NCBI GenBank assembly: GCA_038532435.1
Contig: JBCBAP010000005.1
Span: forward strand, 38,907-102,906
Reading direction: 5' to 3'
Source: JBCBAP01 sp038532435
Lineage (GTDB): Bacteria > Pseudomonadota > Alphaproteobacteria > Rhodobacterales > Rhodobacteraceae
DNA length: 64,000 nucleotides
The position numbers and the translations under genes were made by a program. Under the pieces are notes generated by a model that saw only the letters and a program-made list of their open reading frames with translations, did no database searches and had not been told where the DNA came from. This document shows positions 1-8,762 of this stretch, in pieces; the first letter of the stretch is position 1; the number at the start of each line of letters is the position of its first letter.

Positions 1-1
1 G

Positions 2-991
2 GCGGAGCGGAGTGCCGCGGACGGGGAGGCGCCGGGCGGTCTCTCCCGGATCACCGCTGTGGCCGTGCTGGGGACCGCATCTGCGCTGTCCCTTGGCGGC
101 TACCTGACGCTCGGCGCACCGGGGCTGCCGGATCAGCCGCTCGCCGGACGCCTGGCCGAACAGCAGATGGCCGAAGCGCGTCCGTCCCAGCTCGAGGCGG
201 AGGAGGCTGCAAAGGCTCGACCGGGCGCAGGCGTTGCCCCGGAAGGACCCGATGCGGATCAGTACCGCGCCCTCGTGGCTCAACTGGAGGATGTGCTTGC
301 GGGCCGTCCCGAAGACGTCCGGGGCCATAAGTTGCTCGCCCAGGCCTATCTGCGATTGAACCGCCGGGCAGACGCACGTGAGGCACAGGTCAAGGTGCTC
401 GAACTGTTGGGGGACGCGGCAACGGCTGAGGACTTCGCCCTGCTCGCCGAATACATGGTGCTGGCCGCCGACGGCTACGTCTCTCCGGAAGCGGAACAGG
501 TGCTCGCCGAGGCTTTGACCCGGGATCCGGCAGACTACCTCGCCCGGTATTACTCAGGCCTTGCCTTCGCGCAGGGCGGTGCGCTGGCCATGGCGGAGAA
601 TGTGTGGTCTGACCTGCTCCTCGCCCTGCCCGAGAGCAGCCCGATGGCCGCGAGCCTTCGCCGGGATCTTGCGGATCTGCGGCGGGCCGCATCCGGGTCA
701 GCACCCGGACCGACCGCCGCGGACATTGCTGCCGCGCAGGACGCCTCCCCCGAGGATCGTCAGGCGATGATTGAGGGCATGGTCTCACAGCTTTCCGACC
801 GGTTGGCGACGGAAGGTGGCCCGCCGGAGGACTGGGCACGGCTGATCCGGGCGGAGGCCGTTCTGGGCCACCACGACCAGGCAACCGCCATCTGGATGGA
901 GGCACGCACCGCCTTCGCCACCAACGTGCAGGCCGTGGAGCTCATTGACCGGACCGCCGCCGAAGCGGGCCTGCAGGAACCCGTCGAATGA
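2..991 (+). CDS. ccmI: c-type cytochrome biogenesis protein CcmI, C-terminal part (5' end outside window)
   Basis: The reading frame is open to the left edge, so this is the 3' part of the gene (329 codons visible). A membrane segment is followed by the GAPGLPDQPLAGR-type stretch typical of alphaproteobacterial CcmI, then a periplasmic region with TPR-like helices (the part with QYRALVAQLEDVLAGRP and GHKLLAQAYLRLNR). CcmI presents apocytochrome c to the CcmF/H haem ligation complex in the periplasm. The gene overlaps ruvX by four bases (ATGA). Start and N-terminal membrane helix cannot be judged from this window. Identity rests on motif recognition and length. Confidence 0.8.
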   Translation, partial: AERSAADGEAPGGLSRITAVAVLGTASALSLGGYLTLGAPGLPDQPLAGRLAEQQMAEARPSQLEAEEAAKARPGAGVAPEGPDADQYRALVAQLEDVLAGRPEDVRGHKLLAQAYLRLNRRADAREAQVKVLELLGDAATAEDFALLAEYMVLAADGYVSPEAEQVLAEALTRDPADYLARYYSGLAFAQGGALAMAENVWSDLLLALPESSPMAASLRRDLADLRRAASGSAPGPTAADIAAAQDASPEDRQAMIEGMVSQLSDRLATEGGPPEDWARLIRAEAVLGHHDQATAIWMEARTAFATNVQAVELIDRTAAEAGLQEPVE

Positions 992-1476
992 CCGGAGCCG
1001 TCCATCGGGAGATCGTGGATTTTGCCGGGGTTTTGCCCTTTGGCGCAGCACTGATCGGTCTCGATCTGGGAGAAAAGACGATCGGGGTTGCGGTGTCTGA
1101 CACGTTGCGTCAGATCGCCACACCTTTCGAGACGCTCAAGCGCGGAAAGCTGACGCGCAACGTGGCCGAACTCGAGGAGATCGTCCAGGCCCGGGCCATA
1201 GGCGGCATTGTTATCGGCCTGCCCCGCAATATGGACGGCAGCGAAGGGCCAAGGTCTCAGGCGAGCCGCGCCTTCGCCCGCAACCTGGCAGCCCGCCTGC
1301 CCCTGCCCGTCACCTTCTGGGACGAACGCCTCTCCACGGTCGCCGCGGAGCGCGCGCTGCTCGAAGCGGACACCTCCCGGGCGAAACGGGCGGACGTGAT
1401 TGACCACGTCGCCGCATCCTACATCCTGCAGGGCGCGCTCGACCGGCTCGGCCATCTCGCAAAGGAACGATCATGA
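988..1476 (+). CDS. ruvX: Holliday junction resolvase-like RuvX/YqgF
   Basis: A 162-aa protein with the RNase H-like fold of the YqgF family: the first acidic strand GLDLGEKTIGVAVSD (about residues 25-39), the GLPRNMDGSEGP loop (about 79-90) and the WDERLST motif (about 111-117), ending in an acidic DHVAASYILQ helix. In bacteria this family processes the 5' end of pre-16S rRNA and was earlier annotated as a Holliday junction resolvase. It overlaps ccmI upstream and the DUF1289 gene downstream by ATGA, so the three genes are probably co-translated. The N-terminus is about 20 residues longer than the E. coli protein. Confidence 0.9.
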   Translation: MTGAVHREIVDFAGVLPFGAALIGLDLGEKTIGVAVSDTLRQIATPFETLKRGKLTRNVAELEEIVQARAIGGIVIGLPRNMDGSEGPRSQASRAFARNLAARLPLPVTFWDERLSTVAAERALLEADTSRAKRADVIDHVAASYILQGALDRLGHLAKERS

Positions 1477-1712
1477 GCGACACCGTCTGGCGGCGAGAGG
1501 CCATCGAGAGCCCCTGCGTGAAGGTCTGCGTTGTACATCCTGAGGCACGGCTCTGCATCGGCTGCTACCGCAGCATCGATGAGATTACGGACTGGACAAA
1601 CCTTTCCGCCGAGGCCCGCCGGGCGGTTATGGACGAGCTCCCGTCCCGCGCCCCGCAGGTGACCGGTTCGCGAAAAGGCGGCCGGTCCGCACGCCTCGCG
1701 CGAAAGCCATGA
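1473..1712 (+). CDS. DUF1289 family small cysteine-rich protein
   Basis: A 79-aa protein with the DUF1289 pattern: SPCVKVC, then LCIGCYRSIDEI and a W two residues after the next T (TDW). The four cysteines (CxxxC and CxGC) suggest a small metal or iron-sulfur binding unit; function is not established. The C-terminus is basic (KGGRSARLARKP). Overlap ATGA with ruvX places it in the same transcript. Homologues in proteobacteria are usually 60-90 aa, so the length is normal. Confidence 0.82.
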   Translation: MSDTVWRREAIESPCVKVCVVHPEARLCIGCYRSIDEITDWTNLSAEARRAVMDELPSRAPQVTGSRKGGRSARLARKP

Positions 1713-1714
1713 CG

Positions 1715-1743
1715 TTGCTTAACCTTTCGGTAATGGGCTACAT
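1715..1743 (+). promoter_or_regulatory. Candidate sigma70-type promoter with overlapping CtrA-like half sites
   Basis: Upstream of the protease gene lies TTGCTT (1715-1720), a 17-base spacer and CTACAT (1738-1743). Overlapping it is TTAACCTTTCGGTAA (1719-1733), which matches the CtrA consensus TTAA-N7-TTAA in seven of eight fixed positions. This is pattern matching only; no expression evidence is available. Confidence 0.3.
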
Positions 1744-1834
1744 TCATGCTTGGCTGCCATAGTTCGCCCCAATTTGGCTGTTATACAACCAAAACGGGAG
1801 AGAAGAACAACCCAGCGAGCAGCACGGAATTTTA

Positions 1835-2521
1835 ATGATCTGGCCTATTACACTCGTCCTGATGATCGCCTTCGGCGCCCTCGTCATCGGCGGAGCCTTC
1901 GCAGCGTTTCCGCCTCCGGTGGTGCTCGGGCTCGCCATTGTGTTGTTCGGGATTCTTGCGGCACTCGTGATGGTGCGGGTCCGTCGAAAGACCGGACAGA
2001 TCACCTATCTGCCGCTCATCTGGGCGGTCACGGTCGTGGCACTCGTCGGCAGCTACAGCTATCAGGAGCAGGGTCGCCTGTTCGCGCTGTCCTTCCTCGA
2101 ACAGCCCGTCGTGTCACTCGATCCGCAGGCGGATCTGCTCGAGGTGACGCTGAGCCGGGCGTGGGACGGACATTATCGGGCTGTGGCCCAGATCGAGGAC
2201 GGGCCGGTTGGCCTCCTCGTGGACACGGGCGCCTCGCTCGTTCTGCTGCGCTATGACGATGCGGAGCGGATCGGTCTTGATCTCAACACGCTCAACTTCA
2301 CCGTTCCTGTGACCACAGCCAGCGGACGGTCCTTCGTCGCCCCGGTCGAGTTCGAGCGGATCAAGATCGGCGGGATCGAGGTGCACGGCATCAAGGGTGC
2401 AATCGCGCAGCCTGACCAGCTTCACACGAGCCTTCTCGGCATGTCGTTCCTCGAGAGCCTCTACGAGACCACGATCCGCCGGGACCGCATGATCCTGCGC
2501 AACCCGCGGCCCGAAGGCTAA
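1835..2521 (+). CDS. TIGR02281-type retropepsin-like aspartic protease, membrane-anchored
   Basis: A 228-aa protein. Residues 1-80 hold two to three hydrophobic helices (MIWPITLVLMIAFGALVIGG; VVLGLAIVLFGILAALVMV; LIWAVTVVALVGSYSY). The C-terminal half is a single retropepsin-like domain with the catalytic motif LLVDTGASLVLL (about residues 128-139) and a later hydrophobic-G motif (SLLGMSFLESL, about 202-212). Such clan AA proteases work as dimers; in alphaproteobacteria they are membrane anchored with the domain outside the cytoplasm. ATG at 1835 follows a weak purine stretch. Substrate unknown. Confidence 0.8.
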   Translation: MIWPITLVLMIAFGALVIGGAFAAFPPPVVLGLAIVLFGILAALVMVRVRRKTGQITYLPLIWAVTVVALVGSYSYQEQGRLFALSFLEQPVVSLDPQADLLEVTLSRAWDGHYRAVAQIEDGPVGLLVDTGASLVLLRYDDAERIGLDLNTLNFTVPVTTASGRSFVAPVEFERIKIGGIEVHGIKGAIAQPDQLHTSLLGMSFLESLYETTIRRDRMILRNPRPEG

Positions 2522-2676
2522 CCCGATACCCCATCAAATTTCGTGAACGCGAGTCGCCAAGCAGGCGCGCGTGCACCGATTCAGTCTCGAAACTGATCGC
2601 AATTCAGGGGCTGTCGGCGGGATTCCGCGCACAATTTGGTCCATTTGGTCAAAAATGCGCCAGAGAGCATCAGCGG

Positions 2677-2862
2677 TCACTCAAGATCGTAGCAACGCTC
2701 TAGCAACACTCGTGAACCGTCTATTAACATCTTGCCTGCATGTTCAAAGTTAACGGTGATGCGGTTGCCCGTCACGGATTGGACCTGCCCCACACCCCAT
2801 TCCGGGGCCTGTGGGTTTCGTACGATCATACCTGGCTCAAGGAAATCGTTCATGGCGACCAA
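2677..2862 (-). CDS. DUF3553 family small protein
   Basis: A 58-61 aa protein with the compact SH3-like/CarD-like layout of DUF3553: LEPGMIVRNPQAPEWGVGQV, then a basic beta stretch and FEHAGKMLID. Similar domains occur alone or at the end of UvrD/PcrA helicases; the solo protein has no known role. Two starts are possible: TTG at 2862 with GAGG nine bases upstream, or ATG at 2853 (MNDFLEP). It is divergent from chpT with only about 24-32 bases between the starts, so the promoters must lie inside or overlap the opposing gene. Confidence 0.72.
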   Translation of the reverse strand: MVAMNDFLEPGMIVRNPQAPEWGVGQVQSVTGNRITVNFEHAGKMLIDGSRVLLERCYDLE

Positions 2863-2885
2863 ACTGGAGTACCTCGGAGGATGAT

Positions 2886-3524
2886 TTGAGTAACCTGACG
2901 AGCGGACAGAATCTGGAGGTTCTCATCGCCTCCCGCATCTGCCATGATCTTATCAGCCCAATTGGCGCGATCGGCAACGGTGTCGAGCTCATGCAGGCGA
3001 CCCAGCACCACGGACAGTCACCGGAGCTTGCTCTCGTCGCCCAAAGCGCGGAGATCGCCGCGGCGAAGCTGGAGTTCTTCCGCCTTGCGTTCGGCCAGGC
3101 CGGCGGGGACGTGGAGACCGTCTGTCCCAAAATCAGCCGCATCCTCAAGGACCAGTTCAACAAACCCCGCCTGACCGTCGACCTGAACCTGCCTGTCGAA
3201 CCGGTGCTCCGCCGCAACGCGAAATTGCTCGCGCTCATGGCGCTCTGCGTCGAGCGGGCCCTGCCGAAGGGCGGCACGCTGCACCTGTCGCTCTCCCAAC
3301 AGACGATCCTCGCGGAAGCGTCGGGCCCGGTCGTGCGCGCCGACAGCCGGGCCTGGGACTTGCTGCGGGACATCGAGGGGGCGAGTGAGCTGACGGCGGC
3401 GGACGTTCAGTTCTCGCTCCTCCGTCAGTACACCCGGGATCTCGGGCGTACCCTGTCGCTCACCGCGACGGACGCGCGGCTGAGCCTGACGACCCGTCCG
3501 CTGACGGTTGTCAAAGTGGCCTGA
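2886..3524 (+). CDS. chpT: ChpT-like histidine phosphotransferase
   Basis: A 212-aa protein beginning with TTG at 2886, chosen because GGAGG sits at 2876-2880 and the sequence MSNLTSGQNLEVLIASRIC starts the domain naturally. The phosphoacceptor histidine lies in RICHDLISPIGAIGNGVELM (about residues 16-35), the ChpT H-box. The rest resembles a degenerate HATPase fold, as in the dimeric ChpT/Spo0B type. In Caulobacter and relatives ChpT passes phosphate from CckA to CtrA and CpdR, controlling cell cycle, motility and, in Rhodobacterales, gene transfer agents. Its 3' end overlaps the convergent carbonic anhydrase gene by 14 bases. Confidence 0.82.
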   Translation: MSNLTSGQNLEVLIASRICHDLISPIGAIGNGVELMQATQHHGQSPELALVAQSAEIAAAKLEFFRLAFGQAGGDVETVCPKISRILKDQFNKPRLTVDLNLPVEPVLRRNAKLLALMALCVERALPKGGTLHLSLSQQTILAEASGPVVRADSRAWDLLRDIEGASELTAADVQFSLLRQYTRDLGRTLSLTATDARLSLTTRPLTVVKVA

Positions 3525-4038
3525 GCCCCTTTCGGAACCGCTGCGCATTGGATCTGTAGTGAGCCGCCGAGGCGAGGAGCCCCTGCCGTGCGGCATCGTC
3601 GAGATCCCTGACCACCTTGCCCGGCGCACCCATCACGAGCGAACCCGGCGGGATCACCTTGCCCTCGGTGATCAGCGCATTCGCGCCGATCAGACAGCCC
3701 TCGCCGATCACCGCGCCGTTCAGAACCGTCGCCCCCATACCGATCAGGCTGCCGTTCCCGATCGTGCAGCCGTGCAGCATCGCCTTGTGACCGATGGTGC
3801 AGTCCGCCCCGATGGTGAGCGGATAGCCGAGATCCGTGTGCAGGACGCAGCTTTCCTGGATGTTCGTGCCGCGCCCGACGGTGATCGCCTCCGTGTCCCC
3901 GCGCAGAACAGCGTTGAACCAGATGCCCACATCCTCCGCCAGGATCACCTTTCCCATGACGTGCGCGCCCGGCGCAATCCAGGCGGACCCATCATCGGGC
4001 AAGGAGGGGGAGATGCCGTCGAGGGCGTAAAGGGTCAC
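3511..4038 (-). CDS. Gamma-carbonic anhydrase family hexapeptide-repeat protein
   Basis: A 175-aa left-handed beta-helix protein with hexapeptide repeats (IGADCTIGHKAMLHGCTIG, IGMGATVLNGAVIGEG). The metal-binding histidines of the gamma-CA family are visible in VLHTD, IGHKAMLHG (His at about residues 67, 84 and 89). It belongs to the YrdA/PaaY/CaiE group; true carbonic anhydrase activity is not certain from sequence. The start overlaps the gmk stop (ATGA, 4035-4038), so it is translated from the yicC-gmk transcript. Confidence 0.85.
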   Translation of the reverse strand: MTLYALDGISPSLPDDGSAWIAPGAHVMGKVILAEDVGIWFNAVLRGDTEAITVGRGTNIQESCVLHTDLGYPLTIGADCTIGHKAMLHGCTIGNGSLIGMGATVLNGAVIGEGCLIGANALITEGKVIPPGSLVMGAPGKVVRDLDDAARQGLLASAAHYRSNAQRFRKGLRPL

Positions 4039-4700
4039 GGCTGTAGCTCCTCGAATTCGGCATTGAGGTCGGCAACCCGTCCGGCGAGATGGACCTGGCG
4101 GTCCCGGCGCAGCCGCTCCGCCTCGATGATGCTGCGCAGCTCCCGCGCGCAGCGGTCGAGATCGTCGTTGATCAGCACATAGTCGTACTCCGCCCAGTGG
4201 CTGATCTCTGACCGGGCTTCGGACATGCGCCGGGCAATGGTCTCGGCAGTGTCCTGATTGCGGGTCTGCAACCGCGCCTCCAGATCGGCGATGGAGGGCG
4301 GCAGAATGAAGATCGAGACGGAGGACGAGCCGATCACGCTGTTGCGGATCTGCTGCCCGCCCTGCCAGTCCACATCGAAGAGCAGGTCGTGGCCTGCGGC
4401 CACCGCCTCCTCCACCGGCTTGAGCGGGGAGCCATAGCGGTTACCGAAGATTTCCGCATGCTCGAGCATGCCGCCGGTGGCGATAAGCTTGTCGAACTCC
4501 GCGTTGGACTGGAAATGGTACTCGCGGCCATCCTCCTCGCCCGGCCGGGGCGCCCGGGTGGTGGCGGAGATCGAGAAGGAGATCGCTGGATCCTCCGCCA
4601 GAAGCCTGCGCGAGAGAGTCGACTTCCCCGCTCCGGACGGTGAGGACAGGATGATCAGAAGGCCCCGACGGGCCGGTTGGGTCGCGGTGTCGGCCATCAT
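4035..4700 (-). CDS. gmk: Guanylate kinase
   Basis: A 221-aa P-loop kinase converting GMP to GDP. Walker A SSPSGAGKSTLSRRLL is at about residues 18-33; the GMP-binding region TTRAPRPGEEDGREYHF is at about 46-62; the lid and C-terminal helix are present. Length is normal for the family. ATG at 4700 overlaps the yicC stop, as in the common yicC-gmk pair. A second ATG follows directly at 4697. Confidence 0.95.
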   Translation of the reverse strand: MMADTATQPARRGLLIILSSPSGAGKSTLSRRLLAEDPAISFSISATTRAPRPGEEDGREYHFQSNAEFDKLIATGGMLEHAEIFGNRYGSPLKPVEEAVAAGHDLLFDVDWQGGQQIRNSVIGSSSVSIFILPPSIADLEARLQTRNQDTAETIARRMSEARSEISHWAEYDYVLINDDLDRCARELRSIIEAERLRRDRQVHLAGRVADLNAEFEELQP

Positions 4701-5584
4701 TCCACGTTCTGAACCTGCTCCCGCATCTGATCGATCACGACCTTCAGAGCAAGCCCCTTCTGAGTGAGGTCCGCGAAGCCCGCCTTTGAACAGAGGGTGT
4801 TGGCCTCCCGGTTGAACTCCTGCATCAGGAAGTCGAGCTTGCGCCCCACCGGGCCGTCTTCAGCGAGGAGCGTGCGGGCTGCGGCGACATGGGTGTCGAG
4901 CCGGTCAAGCTCCTCGGTCACGTCGGACCGAATGGCGATGAGGGCGAGTTCCTGCTCGAGACGGCCCGGATCCGCGCCATCCACTTCCTCAAGCACTCGG
5001 GAAAGCTTCGCGGTCATCGCGGCGCGCTGCTCCTCGGCACGGCTGGCGAGAAGGTCCCGCGCCTCTGTCGTGAGGGTGGCGACCTCTTCGATGGCCTCAC
5101 GGAGGATCTTTGAAATCGCGTCCCCCTCCGCCTGCCGTGCGGTGACGAAGGCGGACACGAGTTCGGTGATCTGGGCGAGAGCCGGAGCGGCCCAGCCGGG
5201 CTCCCCGGACACTTCCGCCCCCGCATCGAGCACCCCACGGAGCGCAAGTATCTGGGGAGCGGTACCTGCAGACACCTCAAGCCCCCGCGCCGCGGCCTGC
5301 TCGACCACGACCTGGACCGCCATCAGCATCCGCTGCAACGCATCGCTATTGACCGCGACCGCACCGGCGCTCGACGTGTCCGCAACGCGAAAGGTGCAGG
5401 TGATGTTGCCCCGCTTGACCGCCTTGGGCACGGCGGCGCGCAGGGCAGTCTCCGCCCGGTCGAGACCGTCGGGAAGGCGCAGCTTCAGATCCAGCCCGCG
5501 CGCGTTGACGCTGCGTATTTCCCATGTCCAGGTCACGCCCTCATGGGCCCCGGAAAGGCTGGCGAAACCGGTCATTGATTGCAC
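4697..5584 (-). CDS. yicC: YicC family endoribonuclease
   Basis: A 295-aa protein with the diagnostic N-terminus MTGFASLSG and SVNARGLDLKLRLPDGLD (about residues 4-42) and the DUF1732 C-terminus (EFNREANTLCSKAG, then ALKVVIDQMREQVQNVE). The family is an RNase in E. coli. It heads a minus-strand operon with gmk and the carbonic anhydrase-like gene. The start may be the ATG at 5584 or the internal one at 5575 (MTGFA). Confidence 0.9.
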   Translation of the reverse strand: MQSMTGFASLSGAHEGVTWTWEIRSVNARGLDLKLRLPDGLDRAETALRAAVPKAVKRGNITCTFRVADTSSAGAVAVNSDALQRMLMAVQVVVEQAAARGLEVSAGTAPQILALRGVLDAGAEVSGEPGWAAPALAQITELVSAFVTARQAEGDAISKILREAIEEVATLTTEARDLLASRAEEQRAAMTAKLSRVLEEVDGADPGRLEQELALIAIRSDVTEELDRLDTHVAAARTLLAEDGPVGRKLDFLMQEFNREANTLCSKAGFADLTQKGLALKVVIDQMREQVQNVE

Positions 5585-5723
5585 GGCCGTCCCCCTCGTA
5601 ACCCGCCGATATGGGGGTTAACCGTAAACACAATCATAACAAGCGCAATGCCGCTAAAATTGTTAGTATCTCATATCGAAAGTGACGGCGGCCAGCAACG
5701 CGTGTCTTGGAGTGGTGAGTAGG

Positions 5724-6359
5724 ATGGAAAAGTCAGTGGCTGAGACGATCTCTGCCTATTGGGAGAAGTTGAGGGACGGGGGCCGGGTCCCCCGCCGGTC
5801 AGCCATCGATCCACGACACTTCGAGTCGGCGCTTGAGCACATGTTTATCCTCGAAGATGCCGGAAGCTCGCCAACGCGTATCCGCCTTGGCGGTCTGCGT
5901 CTGTGTGAGCTGATGGGCATGGAGATCCGGGGCATGGCCGGGCGTTGCTTCTTTCGCCATGAGGACCACGCGGAGCTCGAGCGTGTGTTCAAGTCCGTGA
6001 TGGAAGAGCCCGCGACCGCGGATCTGATCTGCGCGGCGGAGACGATGGATGGCACTCCCCTCCGAACCACCATCGTGCTGCGCCCGCTCACCGACGAGTT
6101 CGACACGGTGAACCGGATCCTCGGCGCGGTCTCTTTCCACGGCGTGCCGAAGTCGGGGCTGAACCTCACGCTAATCTCGGCCATGGTGCGCCGGGTCGGC
6201 GAAGAAGGACCGCCGCGGCAGGCGCTCAACGCATTCGCGGAGGATCAGACCCCCTACTCCGCCCCCGCCCTCACCCCCATCACCGGCAGCGGCGCAAAGA
6301 CGAAGAAGAAGGACGCGCGTCGGGACCATCTGAAGCTGGTCGTGAACCGGGACGACTGA
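5724..6359 (+). CDS. PAS_5 (PF07310-type) domain protein
   Basis: A soluble 211-aa protein (up to 225 aa if the GTG at 5682 is used) with a single PAS-like domain of the alphaproteobacterial PAS_5 type: ISAYWEKLRDGGRVPRRSAIDP, then LGGLRLCELMGMEIRGMAG and LRPLTDEF. These proteins are common and often multicopy in Rhodobacterales and have no output domain; ligand unknown. The C-terminus is basic (GAKTKKKDARRDHLK). The gene runs convergently into serB with three bases between the stops. The ATG at 5724 follows GAGTAGG, a weak ribosome site. Confidence 0.72.
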   Translation: MEKSVAETISAYWEKLRDGGRVPRRSAIDPRHFESALEHMFILEDAGSSPTRIRLGGLRLCELMGMEIRGMAGRCFFRHEDHAELERVFKSVMEEPATADLICAAETMDGTPLRTTIVLRPLTDEFDTVNRILGAVSFHGVPKSGLNLTLISAMVRRVGEEGPPRQALNAFAEDQTPYSAPALTPITGSGAKTKKKDARRDHLKLVVNRDD

Positions 6360-6362
6360 CCG

Positions 6363-7214
6363 TCAGGTTGAGAATTCGGCCTCGGCAATGCCCTGAAGGG
6401 ACAGGAGGGCGCTGAGATCCGAATGGTCCAGAACGGCCGCCGCGCCCGCCTTGAGCGTCGGCTTGGCCTTGTAGGCCACCCCCAATCCAGCGGCCTGTAC
6501 CATGGACAGATCGTTGGCCCCGTCCCCTACGGCGATGACGTCGGTGGCGGCGAACCCCCCTTCGTCGCAATACTGCGTCATCGCCTCGAGTTTAGCGGCG
6601 CGTCCAAGGATGGGCGCGCCGACCTCACCGGTCAGCTGACCGTCGGCGAAGATCAGCCTGTTGGCCCTGTTGACGGCGAAGCCCGCCTCCGCCGCCACCC
6701 GTTCAGTGAAGAAGGTAAACCCGCCGGAGACGAGCGCGGTCTTCGCACCCAGCGCGTTCATGGTCCGAACAAGTGTCCGTGCGCCGGGATTGAGGGAGAT
6801 GCGGGTATCGAAGCAGTCCTGAAGAGCGCTTTCGGGCAGCCCCTTGATCAACGCCACACGTTCCCGCAGCGCCGCCTCGAAATCGAGTTCCCCGGCCATG
6901 GCCCGCTCGGTGATGTCGGCCACGCGATCCTTGACCCCGGCGAAGTCCGCAAGCTCGTCGATGCATTCGACCGGGATCATGGTGCTGTCCATGTCCGCGA
7001 TGAGAAGCCGCTTCCGACGTCCCTCCGCCGGGACGATGTTCACGTCGGCGTCCGGCAAACGGGGCTGAAGCACCGGAGCGATGTCGAGCGCGATCTCGAC
7101 GGCGCATGCGCCAAGGCGCCGCGCATCACCGGGCGCGTCGAGCGTGGCGGCAACCGCGTGGACGTGATGATCCTCCACACCGGCGGCCGCCGTGATGACC
7201 GCGAAACAGGTCAT
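6363..7214 (-). CDS. serB: Phosphoserine phosphatase SerB
   Basis: A 283-aa HAD-superfamily enzyme for the last step of serine synthesis. The nucleophile motif DMDSTMIPVECIDELA is at about residues 73-88; motif II is ALVSGGFTFF and motif IV is AVGDGANDLSMV. The N-terminal 65 residues form a short ACT-like regulatory region. Length is normal for alphaproteobacterial SerB. It is followed upstream by the DAHP synthase gene on the same strand (47 bases apart). Confidence 0.94.
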   Translation of the reverse strand: MTCFAVITAAAGVEDHHVHAVAATLDAPGDARRLGACAVEIALDIAPVLQPRLPDADVNIVPAEGRRKRLLIADMDSTMIPVECIDELADFAGVKDRVADITERAMAGELDFEAALRERVALIKGLPESALQDCFDTRISLNPGARTLVRTMNALGAKTALVSGGFTFFTERVAAEAGFAVNRANRLIFADGQLTGEVGAPILGRAAKLEAMTQYCDEGGFAATDVIAVGDGANDLSMVQAAGLGVAYKAKPTLKAGAAAVLDHSDLSALLSLQGIAEAEFST

Positions 7215-7261
7215 GCGGAACCTCTATGAATGAGCGCCGGGCCGCGAGGGCCCGGCGGGGA

Positions 7262-8629
7262 TCAGACCGCGGCCCGGTCGGCCACCGGTGCGTTCTCGAG
7301 CTCTTCGGCCACCAGGAAGGCAAGCTCCAGCGCCTGGGAGGCGTTGAGGCGCGGGTCGCACGCAGTGTGGTAGCGGTCGGAAAGATCCTCGTCGCTCACC
7401 GCGCGCACGCCGCCGGTGCACTCCGTCACATCCTTGCCGGTCATCTCGAAATGTACGCCACCCGCGTGGGTGCCCTCGGCCTTGTGGACCGCGAAGAACT
7501 CGCGCACCTCACTGAGCACGGATTCGAAGGGCCGCGTCTTGTAGCCCGTCTCCGACTTGATCGTGTTGCCGTGCATCGGATCGCAGGACCAGACGACCTT
7601 GCGCCCCTCCCGCTCCACCGCGCGGACGAGCGCTGGCAGGTGCTTGTCAACCTTGCCTGCACCGAAGCGGGCAATGAGTGTGAGCCGTCCTGCCTCGTTC
7701 TCCGGGTTGAGCGCGTCGATCAGACGGATCAGTTCATCGGGCTCGAGGCTGGGGCCGCACTTGAGGCCGATCGGGTTGATCACGCCGCGGCAGAACTCCA
7801 CGTGCGCACCGTCCGGCTGCCGCGTGCGGTCACCGATCCAGATCATGTGGCCGGAGCCCGCGACCACCTGGCCAGAGGTGGAATCGACCCGCGTCAGCGC
7901 CTCCTCATACTCCAGCAGCAGAGCCTCATGGCTCGTGTAGAAATCGACCCGACCGATGCTGTCCACGCTGTCCGACGTGATGCCCGCGGCGGACATGAAT
8001 TCCAGCGCGTCGCCGATACGGTTGGCAAGCGCCTGATATTCCCGCGCGCTGTCCTCGTTGGCGAAGCCGAGCGTCCAGGAATGCACCCGGTGCATGTCCG
8101 CGAAACCACCTTGGGAGAAAGCGCGCAGAAGGTTGAGCGTCGCAGCAGACTGGGTGTAGGCCTGCAGCATCCGCGCGGGATCCGGGATCCGGCTTTCGGG
8201 TGTGAAGCCGATATCGTTGATGATGTCACCGCGGTAGGACGGCAGCTCGACCCCGTCCTTCACCTCGGTCGGTGCGGAGCGGGGCTTGGCGAACTGGCCC
8301 GCCATGCGCGCGACCTTCACCACCGGCAACTTTGCGCCATAGGTCAGGACGATCGCCATCTGCAGGAGCACCTTGTAGGTGTCCCGGATGTTGTCGCCGG
8401 AAAACTCGTTGAAGCTTTCTGCGCAATCACCGCCCTGCAGCAGGAACGCGTCACCCTCGGCCACGGTTGCGAGCTTTGCACGGAGCGCGCGGGCCTCGCC
8501 TGCAAAAACGAGCGGCGGAAAGGAGGCCAGCCGGCCCTCAACCTCATGAAGGGCTGCGGGATCGGTATAGTCGGGCATCTGGATGCGCGGTTTTGCGCGC
8601 CATGCCTGCTTCGTCCAAGTCGCGGACAT
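7262..8629 (-). CDS. Class II 3-deoxy-7-phosphoheptulonate (DAHP) synthase
   Basis: A 455-aa plant/microbial class II DAHP synthase condensing PEP with erythrose 4-phosphate, first step of the shikimate pathway. Family signatures: LQGGDCAESF (about residue 63), KVARMAGQFAKPRS, GSGHMIWIGDRTRQPDGAHVEF written here only in part, and VVWSCDPMHGNT. The start at 8629 (MSATWTKQAW) follows GGAG at a seven-base spacing; a longer in-frame extension upstream has no family similarity. Length matches the family (about 455-460 aa). Confidence 0.93.
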   Translation of the reverse strand: MSATWTKQAWRAKPRIQMPDYTDPAALHEVEGRLASFPPLVFAGEARALRAKLATVAEGDAFLLQGGDCAESFNEFSGDNIRDTYKVLLQMAIVLTYGAKLPVVKVARMAGQFAKPRSAPTEVKDGVELPSYRGDIINDIGFTPESRIPDPARMLQAYTQSAATLNLLRAFSQGGFADMHRVHSWTLGFANEDSAREYQALANRIGDALEFMSAAGITSDSVDSIGRVDFYTSHEALLLEYEEALTRVDSTSGQVVAGSGHMIWIGDRTRQPDGAHVEFCRGVINPIGLKCGPSLEPDELIRLIDALNPENEAGRLTLIARFGAGKVDKHLPALVRAVEREGRKVVWSCDPMHGNTIKSETGYKTRPFESVLSEVREFFAVHKAEGTHAGGVHFEMTGKDVTECTGGVRAVSDEDLSDRYHTACDPRLNASQALELAFLVAEELENAPVADRAAV

Positions 8630-8762
8630 CTGGTGTCTCCTGGCTGCGTCTGCGTCGAAAGTGCGACCAGATAGCACGGGACCGCAGGGAGTGGCCAGAC
8701 GGGACCAACGTCGCGGGGCGGGTTTTTCGCATCCCGATCCGGTTTCCGCAAACGCTCCCCGG

